This document shows, in pieces, positions 34,729 to 47,600 of a stretch of 64,000 nt of DNA (positions within the stretch are counted from its first letter, which is position 1; every line of letters starts with the position of its first letter). Origin of the DNA: Daucus carota subsp. sativus (lineage: Eukaryota > Streptophyta > Magnoliopsida > Apiales > Apiaceae). The stretch lies in NCBI RefSeq assembly GCF_001625215.2, contig NC_030388.2, positions 22,060,558 through 22,124,557 of the forward strand, in the 5' to 3' direction. The notes below the pieces were generated by a model, which saw only the letters and a program-made list of their open reading frames with translations, ran no database searches and was not told the origin of the DNA. Position numbers and translations under genes: made by a program.

Positions 34729-35339
34729 TACTAATGTAGTAATAAATACTCTTAGACAATTAAATCTTTAAAGTCAATTTGTTGATGCAAATATAATCTA
34801 ATAGAGAAGTAATTTCAATTTTCTGAATTTTATTGGACAATTCTTAGGCTTCAAAATATTAAAACCAAGAGCTAGCAACTCAATCTAGGGACGGAAGATT
34901 ATGATCTCGAAAAATAACAACTCAGTCTAGAGACGGAAGATTATGATCTCGAAAAATTCGTCGTATTAACATATACATATCTATCTCGACACTATTCAAG
35001 AACAATGAACAATTGTCTTTATTAGTCGGTTTAATTATAAAAAGACAATGCAAAAGTATTTGCAGACCCAATTTCCTAATAAGTTGGAAGATGTTCCATT
35101 CAGTTTCAAAGAATCTTAGAAAATTTATAAAAAAACAGAGTTATTTGAGAGAAGTATAATGTACCAGAAAACATAAAATTGATATTAATACTTAACATAA
35201 CAAGATAGCAAACTCTTTTAAAACTAACTTTACAACTAACTCTAGAAATTTACGGATATCTTTTTTCACCATAGATACTCAATTCGAACCCAACATCCGT
35301 GGAAGTCCTACATACTAATACACCACGTGCCCCTCATCC

Positions 35340-36023
35340 GTGAGCACCTCTTCGTCTTCCTTTTCGTCTTCTTCTCCGTCTTCCTTTTCGTCTTCTACCA
35401 CTCAATATACCTCTGGTAGATATATGTCAACTCATTATCCTCATTTACACGGTAAATGACAAGACGTACAGCATTTCCAAAAAATCTTGCATTTCGCATA
35501 GCAATATTACCATGAGACATATGTTGATTCCTCATGACTCTCACTCTCAGTCTATGCCCTTCGACAACAGGGGCAAGAGGGATCAGTTAACCTCTCTTAA
35601 ATTTTTGTCCTTGATTTTATATAATTAGTTTTATATAATTACATAATGTCGTGCAACGGTAAAAAATTACGTAGTCTGAATCATTTTGGTATCCGTCATT
35701 CTAATCAGAGTGGATATGACTTATTTATGTTATGAAACGGTAAATATTTATATAATATGAATATTATTTTTCCCCTGTGTTCATTCAAATTAATATCGCT
35801 ACAAAATATTATATACGACATCCCTTATTTTCGGAGCTGCATCCGCCACTGGATGCACCCGATGAACAATCGGAGAAACATGCCTAATTTGTGCACTCTG
35901 GACACGAACAATCTGATGGTCAGCCGGAAGTTGTTCGATTGTTTGTTGATAAAAAATGAAACGGTTATTGGTGTTATCTATAAATTCATCAAAACGCTGG
36001 AGGAGTCTACGAGCAAGATCCAT
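35340..36023 (-). pseudogene. Unrecognised duplicated minus-strand reading frames (copy B)
   Basis: Counterpart of 17108-17744. The first frame (35799-36023) begins MDLARRLLQRFDEFIDNTNN and then changes to unrelated sequence after SAQIRHVSP. Positions about 35341-35390 contain extra CGTCTTCCTTTT-type repeats not in copy A. Family unknown; probably decaying. Confidence 0.4.
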
Positions 36024-36185
36024 GTTAGATCCAAAGGCTAAATTCCTGAAACAAAAGGAACGATTTTAAACATAACCGGTTATGTTGATCTAATTATTTT
36101 TTTAATTAAGTACAAATTCATTTAATTTTCTCATTTTATTGTTCATCAATGTAATATTATTAGTGCAATAGATCCATTAAATGGT

Positions 36186-36186
36186 C

Positions 36187-36264
<78 letters not shown>
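36186..36264. repeat. (ATA)n microsatellite, copy B
   Basis: Trinucleotide run matching 18795-18861 and slightly longer. Confidence 0.95.
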
Positions 36265-38200
36265 TACAAAGATGCAAAATAATCTAATCTATAATGAAAT
36301 ATCCTAAATATAGAAAATTAGAGAGGACGTGATCAATAAACTTTGGATTGTATATACAGTGAAACCAACATCTGAATCTTTATATCGTACAAAATTCTAC
36401 TATGAAAAGGGTTTTTATTACAAATAATTGATTATATAATTATTGTAATTCTGATTTTATTTGTATTATTAAATAATTTTGAAGACATGTATTGATTATT
36501 ATAGGAGAACAATTCTATCATAAAATAGTTTTTTTTAATTATAATATTACTTTTTCTATAAATTCTTCCAATCTTGCTGAGGTCCATAGAATTTGGAAAG
36601 GGCCAAAGTCATATGCTCAAAGCTCTTGCAGGTGATGTTATTGGATTCTTTGAGGAGTGGGAATCAACCTGCCTTGATTATGATGAAAGGCTAGCAAAAA
36701 CTGCAATAGTCCTTTACTTAATAATAAATTTTTATAAATTAATTAAAAAAGTTCCGTGCATTGCACTGGCTATAAGCTAGTAGGAGGATACGAAGGGCGG
36801 TGATGTGGCGTCTCCGGAATTGCTCGATTTAGTCTTATAATTTTCTTGAATTTTAAATTGAAAAATAAAAATGTAATTCAAAAAATCAGGTTGAGGGATT
36901 CTGAAGGTAATACAGTTCTTTTTTAATTGGATTCTAGAGGTAATACAATTATTTTCTTATTTAGAAATCCTAAAAGGAATAGGATTGTGTTTATTGAACA
37001 ATCATAGAACAAATACAAGTCATATTTAGGATTTGTACGATAATAGAATTTTTATTTTCGATTTAGTCTTATGATTTTCTTAAATTTCGAATAGAAAATA
37101 AAGGATTGTAAAGATAATACAATTCTTTTCTTATTGAATTGTAAAGGTAATACAATTATTTTCTTATTTAGGAACCCTAAAAGGAATAAGATTGTGTTTA
37201 TTGAACAATCATAGAACGAACACAATTCATATTTAAGATTTGTATGATAATAGAATTCTTATTTTTGTTATAATTCTCTTAAATTTTGAATAGAAAATAA
37301 AATTATAAACTAAAAATCAGGTTGAAGGATTGTAAACCGCATCGTGCGGTTTGTGGAAAATTCAAACCGTAACCACACCACGAAATTTAAAAACCACGTT
37401 TTTTGGTACGGTTTGAATTTTTCACAAACCGCACCACGAAACCTAAAATCCAAATTGTGATATTCAGGACTTTTTCTACGTTTTACCTGTGCTACGCATT
37501 GAACAATCAATTTTTCAAATAAAAATAATCATGTTAATATATAAATTTAAGTACTGATTATTTTCTTTTTCAAAAAAAAAAAGTACTGATTATTTTGATA
37601 TCATTTATACAATTTTATTAAATTTAAATATATGTATAATTTTTCTAAATAATTTATTATATCTTAAATGCTCTAATTTTGATCAAATATAAATGTCCCA
37701 TTATTATATTAAATAAAATATATAGTAATCATATTTTATTTTCAATCAAATATTATATAAGATCGACTATCGGTTCAAGAATTATGAAATTCAATCTCTA
37801 CTTCGAATTTCAGAACCTAAAATCTAAATAATATGGATTCAGTTTCGTCTTAATTCTTGAATTTGCACAAATACTGATATAGTATATTTTTTGATCATCG
37901 TTCGAACGACAAATAAGGATCCACAAGTATTTTGAAAATTCCTAAAAATTTTAAAACTAATATAAATTAAAATATATTTTAAAATTAATCAGTTAATTAC
38001 TCGACTATGAATTAATTTTAATTATCATATAATCAAAAACACACATAAACTTATTATTAGTAAACCATAATACAATATAAAATAGTAAAAAATAAAAGAG
38101 AATAATATAAGTACATATAAAATTATATTATTTTTAATAATTTGTGTAAAAGAATAATTTAATATTTTAGGGTCATAAAATTTTCCAATTTCCCGTCCCG
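36265..38200. other. Duplicated AT-rich region (copy B)
   Basis: Matches copy A from 18862 to 22500 but lacks the 1.7 kb retroposon. Two or three diverged tandem copies of a unit of about 200-230 bp containing TGTTTATTGAACAATCATAG lie at 36837-37270. The inverted GTGCGGTTTGAATTTT block is at about 37338-37445. A short duplicated AGTACTGATTATTTT with an A-rich spacer lies at 37551-37601. No gene is seen. Confidence 0.55.
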
Positions 38201-38902
38201 AATAAAAGAGTGTCGTGATAGTTTCTATAGCTCTCTTTACGGGACGGTTCTATATCCACGTCCAATGGGGAAACACTGATTTGTGTTTAAAAGGTGAGTG
38301 AAGCCGGTGATTTCAGTGGAAGCCCCTTTCTCCATCCCTTAGCATCTGATTAAAGTTTGGCTGGTTGGCTAATGGCTTATATCCTCGACCTATCGCGAAA
38401 AAGAAAAGGTGATGATGATTGTAGAGAGCTAACACTCGGAGAAGTTACTCGTATCCGAAGAGGGGTAAATTATTTTTCAACTAATATTGTCGACAATTCA
38501 ATTGCTTGCTGATGTTTTTGTAGATATATTTGTGGATTTCAATTATTTGTTTTGTTTGATTATTATACTTTTTGTTATTCTTCTCTATAGAAAAAAGAAG
38601 ATCGCTTGAGAATGTTTCATTTAGAGAAATTTGTTATGCAGCCTTTTATAGGCCCTGTACTATCACCTTAGTTTGTAAGAGAAAAGTAACAGAAAGACTC
38701 AAATTACACTTCACTCCCTCTCACTTATAGTAAATCACAGTATTAGCCCTGCAATATTAATCATTCTCAAAAACTCTCACAAACTTCATTCATGCCCACC
38801 TTGCATTTGTTAAATATTTCAAAATTTAAAATTGGTTTGGGTTTGACAGACCTTGTGTAAGTGGTGTACAATTAACTGGCCTTTTATGTTTCTCAGAAAG
38901 TT

Positions 38903-39432
38903 ATGCCGATTCATCTACTTTTTGAATGTGCCACCGGATATGCCCTTGTTCTTGCCCGTGGAATCACTGAAGTTGGGATGAACAAATTTGAATCAGTTGA
39001 GGAGTACCTCAACCAATCAGAGCAGCCCTTTGAGCTTGAATCTTATCTACCATTTTCATCGGTCGAGAATGCCCTAATTCAAATGAATGCTATTTCCAAG
39101 TGTAAAGTTCATTTCTGTCTTAATCCACTTCTTTCCATGTATCCCCTCTTCTTTTTACACAAAGTTGTAATTTTGTTTCTTTTTTAGCACTCGTGACTGA
39201 TCAGTTACAGAAATTTCTCGAGGATGCTCTTCCACAACCAAAAACGGGAGGAAGTATGTATACCGTTGGAGTTGGTGATTCAATGCTGGGAGCAATGATT
39301 ATAAGGAAAACAGGACTATGTGTTCGAAGTGCTAGACTGATTAGTGATGTCATGCGTGGCTTGCGGATGAAAATTGATCAACTGATAGGCTTGGGGGTAT
39401 GTTGTTCTTTTTTCAAGCTAGCATTTATAACA

Positions 39433-39486
<54 letters not shown>

Positions 39487-41723
39487 CAATTGCTCAAATA
39501 CAAACCACTAAAATAAAAACTAAAATGGAAACCAAGAGAAACTATACCTAAATGACCTCACCCACCCCCTATATGTCATCACCCACCTAAGGCCCGCCCT
39601 CACCCCAACTCAATCCACCCCGGGCCCGCTAGGGCCTCGCTAAGGCTCCTCACAGGCCCTAGACATGCTGTAGACAATCTTAAATAGCCAAGACTTGGTC
39701 CCACCATGTTGCCACTAGGCCCCGACCCGGCCCTATTAGGCCCCACTTAGACCCCGTCTAGGCCCATCTCGGGATCCATCCCCGGTCCCAAAACCCGCAT
39801 CATTCTACTTAATCTCATTGGTTTCTATTTAGTTTCTATTCTATTAGTTTCTATTGGAGTAGGACCTATATATATATATAATTTTTCATACTAACACTTT
39901 TGAATTCTGATTATATGCAGCATGGTGAATTGGAAAGGGCTCAATTTAATCTGGCGCGCCTTTACAACCGGACGTGTACTCAAAAAGTCATCAAAAGGCC
40001 GATCTTGGTTTCATCATTTTCTTCGTTAAAAAAACAAATTGGGGTTGTGCCATTTAGATTTGAAGGTGTTTTCAAAACCAAGGGTAAAGACAACATGTTG
40101 TGCACCAAAAATTTAGTACCCGGCGAAGCTCTTTATGGTGAAGAATTAATGCGTGTTCAGGTGAGTCGATTTATCTGTGATTAATATTTGCCTCTTAATT
40201 GATTTATGTAGTTATGAATCTCCATGAATATTATTATCTTTATGTTGAAACTGCTTTTTTTTTTTGTCACGTGTTAAATTCTTTAAACCCAATGTATTAG
40301 TTCTCAATTAATGTCTTAAAAAGGCTCCATATTGGTCCTTTGTCCTTTTTTAGTGTTGTCATTGTTTAATGCACAATAATGCATAGCTTTGTGTTTCCAT
40401 CCGCCGACCAAGTTTTTACTTATTAGGAATTATTTCAATCTTTTTATCTCAGAATGAGGGGGACATAACTGAAGTCGAGTACAGAGTGTGGAATCCCCTC
40501 AGATCGAAATTAAGTGCCGCAATCATGTATGGTGTTACGAACATATGGATTGTAAGTATTATCATATCTCGGAACTTGAAATAGAATATGAGTTGTGTAA
40601 TTATTTTTGTAAATCTAAATAATTATTTTTGTTTTATGTTTTTTAGAAACCCGGCTCTCGTGTTTTATACTTGGGAAATGTATGTGGACTTACGGTTTCT
40701 AATCTGTCCGATCTTGTTGGTTCGGTAAGTTATGTAGTCTGTCGTAGGTTACATATATCTATCATTTATACCTTGACCAGACATGTGTTTCAATAGTAGT
40801 TTGAAAACATATTTCCATAATTTTCATTTGCAGGATGGTATGGTCTATGTAGTGGGGAATATTGATGATGTTGTAGGCATGGCCGGGACGAGGCCCAATG
40901 TTGTGACAATTATAGAAAAATTCTGGAATCATGGGAATTACCGCATGCTTGTTAGTACGGTTGATGTGATCTTTGCTGAGACTGATCGTCATCTGGATGA
41001 GGTTCTCTTCTGTCCCCGTAATATGAAGTTTAATATTTCGTACTCCATTAAGTGCACAATTTCGTGTTAAGTGTTTTTAAATAAATTTGAGACAGGGGTC
41101 TTACTCTAATTACAAATAACTTTTGTAATACTATATCTTTTTAATCATGTATAGTTCATCATTCAATTTTTGTTTTGCTTATTTCATATGATAGTCGGTA
41201 TGATTTCCATGTTTCAAAGAATGGGCTAATGGCTATTAGTTGAATATCTAATATATCTTTGTAACCATGCTCATTTGTGATATTTCATAATTCTTCGTAC
41301 GTGCGTAGAGAATTACACCTTACTCAATAACTTGTTATGTTCTATTACTATTCTGGTTTACATAGTAGTGATTTTGGTTTTGTGTTTGCTAGTATGTTGC
41401 AGAGACGCTATTTATGGTTAATAATGTTCGTTTCTATCTTAGAGCTGGTGGGCATTACATGATCTCTACACGGGTTTGTTTTCAATTAGTATATGATTTA
41501 CTGTGTAATAATGTCTTTGATATCTTTGATGTCTTTGTTGAACTATGCTGATGACTAATGTTAATTGTAGGCGAACAACCTCAATTCGACTGGTCAAGTT
41601 AAAGATGTTTTTACTATTCATTTCCAACGAAAGGAATTTAAGCAAATTGAAACAATCATGCTGAATTTGATGGAGGGAGCATGTTCCTTGGTTGTTGGTA
41701 GTTATCGCTTACTTGATGATTAA
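38903..41723 (+). CDS. Nop56/58 N-terminal domain fused to fibrillarin methyltransferase (copy B)
   Basis: Same architecture as copy A. Exons are 38903-39101, 39188-39396, 39921-40160, 40453-40551, 40647-40724, 40834-41001, 41393-41473 and 41571-41723, again giving 408 uninterrupted residues. All introns have GT-AG ends, including a normal CAG/GTGAGT donor after exon 3. It differs from copy A at about a dozen residues, nearly all in exons 1-6 (for example V27N, D54V, M86T, R90M, K177G, F232L, Y284N, Y325T); the last two exons are identical. The substituted fibrillarin positions (G283, K304, E324, R358) are the same, so those changes predate the duplication. K250 of NIWIKPG is kept. Expected location, if functional, is the nucleolus with box C/D snoRNPs; this is inference from the parent families. 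Confidence 0.9.
39436..39484. repeat. (TA)n microsatellite in intron 2, copy B
   Basis: A pure TA run next to the intronic TIR element, longer than in copy A. Confidence 0.95.
39486..39867. mobile_element. GC-rich-cored TIR element in intron 2 (copy B)
   Basis: Counterpart of 23767-24140, with the same imperfect inverted ends and the same GC-rich core. The insertion therefore predates the duplication. Confidence 0.55.
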
Positions 41724-44631
41724 ATGCATGTTCAAAGGTGTGTTTTTCTTCAACGGTAGATCTTAAATTTAAGTTGGTGTTGTGTATGAATTTTGTTTAT
41801 TTTAATATACTAGTTTTTCTTTCATATTTGCTTTCTTTAAAATTATGATTTGGTTGTCATAACCATGACTATGTTTATTGAATTTAAGCCTTTAGTCAGT
41901 GCCCTCACAATTGTGATCTCATAGCATCCCAATGACAATATACGTGTTAAGGATCTGAGGAGTTATTTCTCGGTGATCGATCATAAGAGATTAGGCAAGT
42001 CAACTACAGTTACTCATAACATGTAGTTAACGTTCATAATTATGATTGATGAATAAAGTAAATGGATTCCCTAGCTCAGCATTGACTTCCAATCCCCCCC
42101 CCCCCCCCAACCGGTCAAAAACCTCTTGTTACTAAAATACAGTCTTATTGGCATTTGGTTAATTTTTAAGCAGTATTTGTTCATGTTATCTAGTTGATTG
42201 TTCTATCTTTGGTAATGCTTGCATTTTATGTTGTTTCTGTTTAGTTTTTTTGCATATTTTGCGGCCGTAACTTTTATTCATTATTAGGTCTTCGAGTATG
42301 AAAAAGATTTAAATATTGACAAATTGAAATTACCTAATGATATTGGGGTGGCCAAGGTCTAATTGCATTTCACAAGTTGTGATAATAAACCAAACCAAAC
42401 GTACCCGGTATATCCAGCTATTTGTAGTTTACGTGTTATTGTCTTGATGTTCTGCTAGTCTTATATATCTGTTGTTTGCAGGGATCCAACCTTGGATGGA
42501 ATGGCTCCTCTTTGTAGACTTGTCTGGTGTTTGGTTGTTTTTATATTCAATTTGAAGTAATCTGAATCCTTTTCAAAATTAGGTTTAATTTTGTATTAAT
42601 CTAATACTACTGTGGTAGTTATAAATATGATATTCAGTAATTTGATCATCATCACATTTTGTTTTCCGATCTCTTTGAAGATGCTCCATGCATTTCTTCT
42701 TTTGTTGTTCTCGAGATAAACATAAATGCTGCTTCCAACATTTACGGTGTACCTGTCTAAGTGTAACTGCTTATGGTTCATGTTTGAAGGATGGTGTATG
42801 GCTTGTGTTAGATAAAAAAATGGCATGATATGATTTTCCGTTTGGAGAAGAAGCCTTAACTAAGGTTTTGTTGCAAAGTGTGGAATGCAAAATTTAAACC
42901 TTATCAATGGATTTCTTATAGTTGCGTGACCAATAGAAATTAGCAGCAAATCTCCCTTGTCAAGTTGCTTGTCTATCTTATTGTAAAAAATACCTGCTCT
43001 TTCTCGATGGTGTACATCCCCTGATCCTTCATTAACCGAAACTATGAAAAGAAGTTAGAAGAACTGGATTGCATCATGAGAGATGAAAAACTTGAATGGA
43101 TCATGCTGTCTTGGTTTGTAATTTAGTAGTGATGTAGTGAAGAAAGAAAAGTTATTCATGTTGATCCAAATTGAACATTTTCATCCAGGTCGGCCAGTCT
43201 GTGTTGTGTTTCGCGTACATTGAGCTTTGAAGTACTTGACAACTGCATTAATCTTCCTTGGTTTGCTGAAGTCCTTCGTTCGAGAGGAGGCTCTCATTCT
43301 GCTTGCCAGAATTCTTTGAGATGGAAATTATATATATCTAGTCTTTTTTCTTTTCCAGCCAACCATACAACGTTTCTCCTAATTTACTTAAAAAATTCTA
43401 TTAGGAACCATTCTGTCAAGAGTCAAGGTTATTGTTCGATAAAAATCAAGGAAATGATTCTAGAATGGAAAGGAGAGCTTCGACTTGGGGGTGTAAATAA
43501 AAATGAACTACTACTATAGTAGAGACTCAGAGAGTAGCGGAGAATATGTTTGTTACATGATGTTACGCCTTCATAACCAAATATTATTGGTTAAAATTAT
43601 AAATCTCCACACCAGGGATTGCCATTTATTGTTATTTGTGTCTTCATCATCTTCAGAGTAAGGTCATGGAAAACTATTTAGATGTACTAGAACCAGAGAA
43701 TACAGTCCATCAACGAAATAGCATGTTTTTTTTTAAAACCTTATTTCTCAGTCGAGCATGCATTTAATCACACTACACTAAAATCAGGATCGAATTTAAA
43801 ACAAGATTCATAATCAAGAATTATACTTCTATAAAATTTAATAAATATAAATTTTATCATTTAAATAAATAATTTATCAAATTTATTTTTTTATTATATT
43901 TTTTATAACTTAAAAATTATCTATAATATAAAATTATTTGTACAATTTAAAGTGCTTATTTATACTATTAAATCATTATAAATCATAAGACATTAATTTA
44001 AATCTAGTCAAACAAGCTCATAAATCAGCAACTAATCCCAACTGATTTGCTTAAATATGAGCATTCATTCCCTCAAATATAGTATATTGGCAAAACTTAG
44101 CATTCAAGAAACATCATGCAATAAAATCAGAAAATCAAATAGTAGTAGAAAACTTCAAATTTGATCTACGCTTTGCACTAACAAGCCTTGCAAAATACAT
44201 GAGGTTCTGCAAGTTGCATCGAAACTATGTTAGCACCAAATTCAAAAAAAATTGAACAAGATAAAAAAACATGCTACATATTTGGAGTGTCAGTAATTAA
44301 TAACATATCTCCAACCGGCTTATTTTCAGGAATACAACTTAGCATATATTGTTTTCCCATAAAATGAAGGTATAAAAAGAAGAGTGGATTACTGTCCATA
44401 TTGTTATTATAGCAACAGCTTACAAGATAATGATCAAAGACCAAAGACCAAACTAGAAATTATAGGCTAGAAGTGCCCACCTCAAAACAAGTATTTCATG
44501 GAGCAGGGATACATAAAATCAGCCAGTTTTTTCCTGTTTAAAGCTCTAAATCATACATGAACTCATAAAAAGGATACCGCTCAAGCAACTGCAAAAACTT
44601 GGTCTATCAATATAACTCTGCAGCAGACTAA
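41724..44631. other. Convergent intergenic region, copy B
   Basis: Matches 26025-28960. From about 42905 onward the two copies are almost identical. It contains a shorter C run (42094-42108). The 99-codon frame at 43220-43519 is present as in copy A, with no recognisable domain. No other gene is supported. Confidence 0.5.
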
Positions 44632-47600
44632 TCACTCCTCTGTGAAGTTGAGTGCAAGATCCCAATAGTGAGGAACTCCAGCATCAGAAAATACCCTCCG
44701 AGCAGCTGCTTCACTCCTGCACTCATGGACAGTAAACCTGTTAAAACTCGGTTTAGCAACACTTCCTTGCCACACTAAGACACATTTGTTTACAACAGCT
44801 TCATCCTCATCTTCGTCTTCATCTCTCACAGCTGCAGCCCAGTCTATTCGCTTAAGCATAAGCTTCCCATACCGTTTGATGGACTTACTTCCACCTTCAA
44901 CTACCACAACAGTAATGCCGTCAGATATCACAGCACTTCCTGTCAATCGATTTTCCTGGGCATTCACATCAACCTTAAAGCGGGTCTGACGGTGTGAAAG
45001 ATCATTAATTTTATAGACAGAAACTAGCGTCTCTAGTGTATTAGGGTCATCAAAAAGTTTCCTTTTCTTCTTTCCACTGCGTTCATCAGGGGTTAGCTTC
45101 CGTGCCATATTTCTGTCGACATGAGCTTGTTCACGCTCAGCAGCAGCGCTTCTGATTTCCATTTCAAGTCGAGTAGGATCTTGGGTTGCTTCAGAACCAA
45201 GCACTTTCATCAGATTGCTCATTTTAACTTTGGGTTTAGGAGGTTCTATCAGGCCTTGCCTGATCATCTCTTGCTTATCTTTTTCCCTAGCAAGTCGTCT
45301 CTGTGTACGGAGTTTCTTCTGTTCTTTCTTCGTCAGTTTTAAGGGTTGAGGAGGTGGAGGAGCAGGTTCAGCAGGTGGCTCAATAGGCCGTGGATGTTCC
45401 ACATAAATGGTAATTTTCTCCATCCTCAACTTATTTTCCGCTATTTTACCGTCACATATATCATCGTAAGTACCAGCCAATAAAAGAGGTGCATCCCTGA
45501 AAATAATGAGCAATCGCATACGCTTGTTAGTTATTTGACATGCTAAATTTGATCAACAAAGGGCGAATAATTAGGAAAAACACCAAACTTAGCATCACTA
45601 CTATCGTACACGAACTTAAAATCTTCAATATAGGATCTGGCACTTTTCACAAGTGTACATAGGCACGTGCAGGCATCACCAATGTAATTTTAAAATGGAC
45701 CTGGCAACAAGCTTACACTTCCAATATTATGAAGCTGATTTCTCAATCAGCTTTATATGTGAGTTTAGCATTTTTAACAATATAAACAGCTAATATCATC
45801 TGCAACCCAAACCTCACATGTAATATGGAATAGTACGAAAAAGAATTTAATTCACATGCTTGATAAATAAAACTTCACATGTTGAGTTCTACATATAATG
45901 AAGGAACCAATTAAGTAACATAATCAGTAAATCACAGTTTCAAAGAGCATAGATAGACTTTACTGCTTTGATTTATAACGACCCGACAACAATTTAAAGC
46001 TAATATAAATATATTCTCTTAAAATAAATCAAGCAGAATTATACTGTATAATGAAAGATTCAGGTATCTTACCACCACTCAACTTCAGGAATTGGTTCTT
46101 TTGGTTTCTCTTTCACGATCACTCTCTCTGATACCTCAATCAGGTTGGGATTTATATCTGGCTCTGCTTTAGCTTTTGCAAACTGTGCTTGCTTGACCCT
46201 CAACTCTTTCGCTTGTGCTTCACCAAATTGACTCTGAAAAAGAAATTAGAAGTGGAGAATAAAAAAAATGTTAACATAACCAGAGCGAGAATAGAAAATA
46301 TAAACCAGAATACCTTCAACTTAGTAATCTCTGCATCTCTCGACCATTTACCCTCCTCTACAAATAGAAAATTCATTCTTTTAGGCCTCAGAAGCTTATT
46401 CTTATCAATACCCATGTCCGGATCAAAGTGTGGATTTTTCTCGGGATCAACTTCCAGTTCAGGTTTTAACATTTGAAATGAATCTTTTTTCTGCTTGTTA
46501 ATGTTAACCTGGACAACATAAAAGAAAGCACTGGTGAATTTGCATTAAGATAACTTTAAACAAAGATATAGAATGTTATAACTCAGCAAGCAAACAAATA
46601 ACAAACCTTCAGGGTGCTGAGGTTGTTCAGTTTTGGAACATTCACCACATTTCCATGTTCATCTATTTCTCTGCCCAACGCATCCAAACGAAGAACAGGA
46701 GCCTTTGCAGGCTTTGGCTGGACAGTAACATCAGGTGGTAACTGTCCAGGAAACATGTTTATCAGAGGAGCATATTGTGGGTCCTGTCTGAATCCCATTT
46801 TAGCGGCAAGCTCCTGTGCACGTTTAACCGCTTCAACCTTTGGTGCTGTAAGGCCCTCTAGATGAGGCACACCACTCACAAGTGGTTTTGCTGAAGCAGA
46901 AGTAGGTAGAATTGAAGAACTTAATGTTACTCCAGCAGATGGAGCAGGAGTAGGAAGTATGCCTGATGTAGAGACTGCTGCTTTAGATCCCTCTTTCGAC
47001 CCAATACTCTTGTTTAACTACAAGATCAACAAGAAATTTTAGGTGTGCATAGTAGATTATTGACAGGTAACTACTGAAGAAATAAAATGAAAGCGTAAAA
47101 CTTGTGATATTATATCGTATACTTACCAATGGAATTTTCTTTAACTTCTCGGAGATTTCCTTCTGCTTCTGCAAGGTTATCCTCGCTTTTGTCAAAGCAT
47201 CAAGTGAGTGGAGACCTCCACTTCTCCCAGCTGCTGGAGTTGTCCCATCTGTACTAGATTTCCCAGGAACCTCATAAGATCTGTTCACAATAACTCCCTT
47301 ATTTTCATTTGTGGTATAAATTGAAGATACCTTAGGATTGTCGACAGGAGTAAAAGAGGCCCCAGGCAGAGTTCCTGATGCCATGTTGAGTGGTTCCGAA
47401 CCAGCACCCTGTAAAAAATAGAATCAATCAATTAAAACTGTATACTGAATTATGAGTTTTGAAAAAAATATTATGCTTGAGAATATATCTTTAGAGCACA
47501 CCAACATCATGACAACTAAAAGGAAAAGTTAAAAACTCATCAAAAGTCTTCCACAAATACTACCATTGACCAGCCGACAGTTTACTTGCAGATATGTGCT

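Larger units (their letters stand above)
33331..46378. repeat. Segmental tandem duplication, copy B
   Basis: Direct counterpart of copy A (14464-30710). The left edge starts inside the TAA-target MITE right after a (TA)n run; the right edge is inside PRP3 exon 4, where copy B continues into the complete gene. It lacks the Helitron and two retroposons of copy A. It has its own 183-bp local duplication at about 33791-33973, where the MITE right end and following sequence occur twice. Confidence 0.93.
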
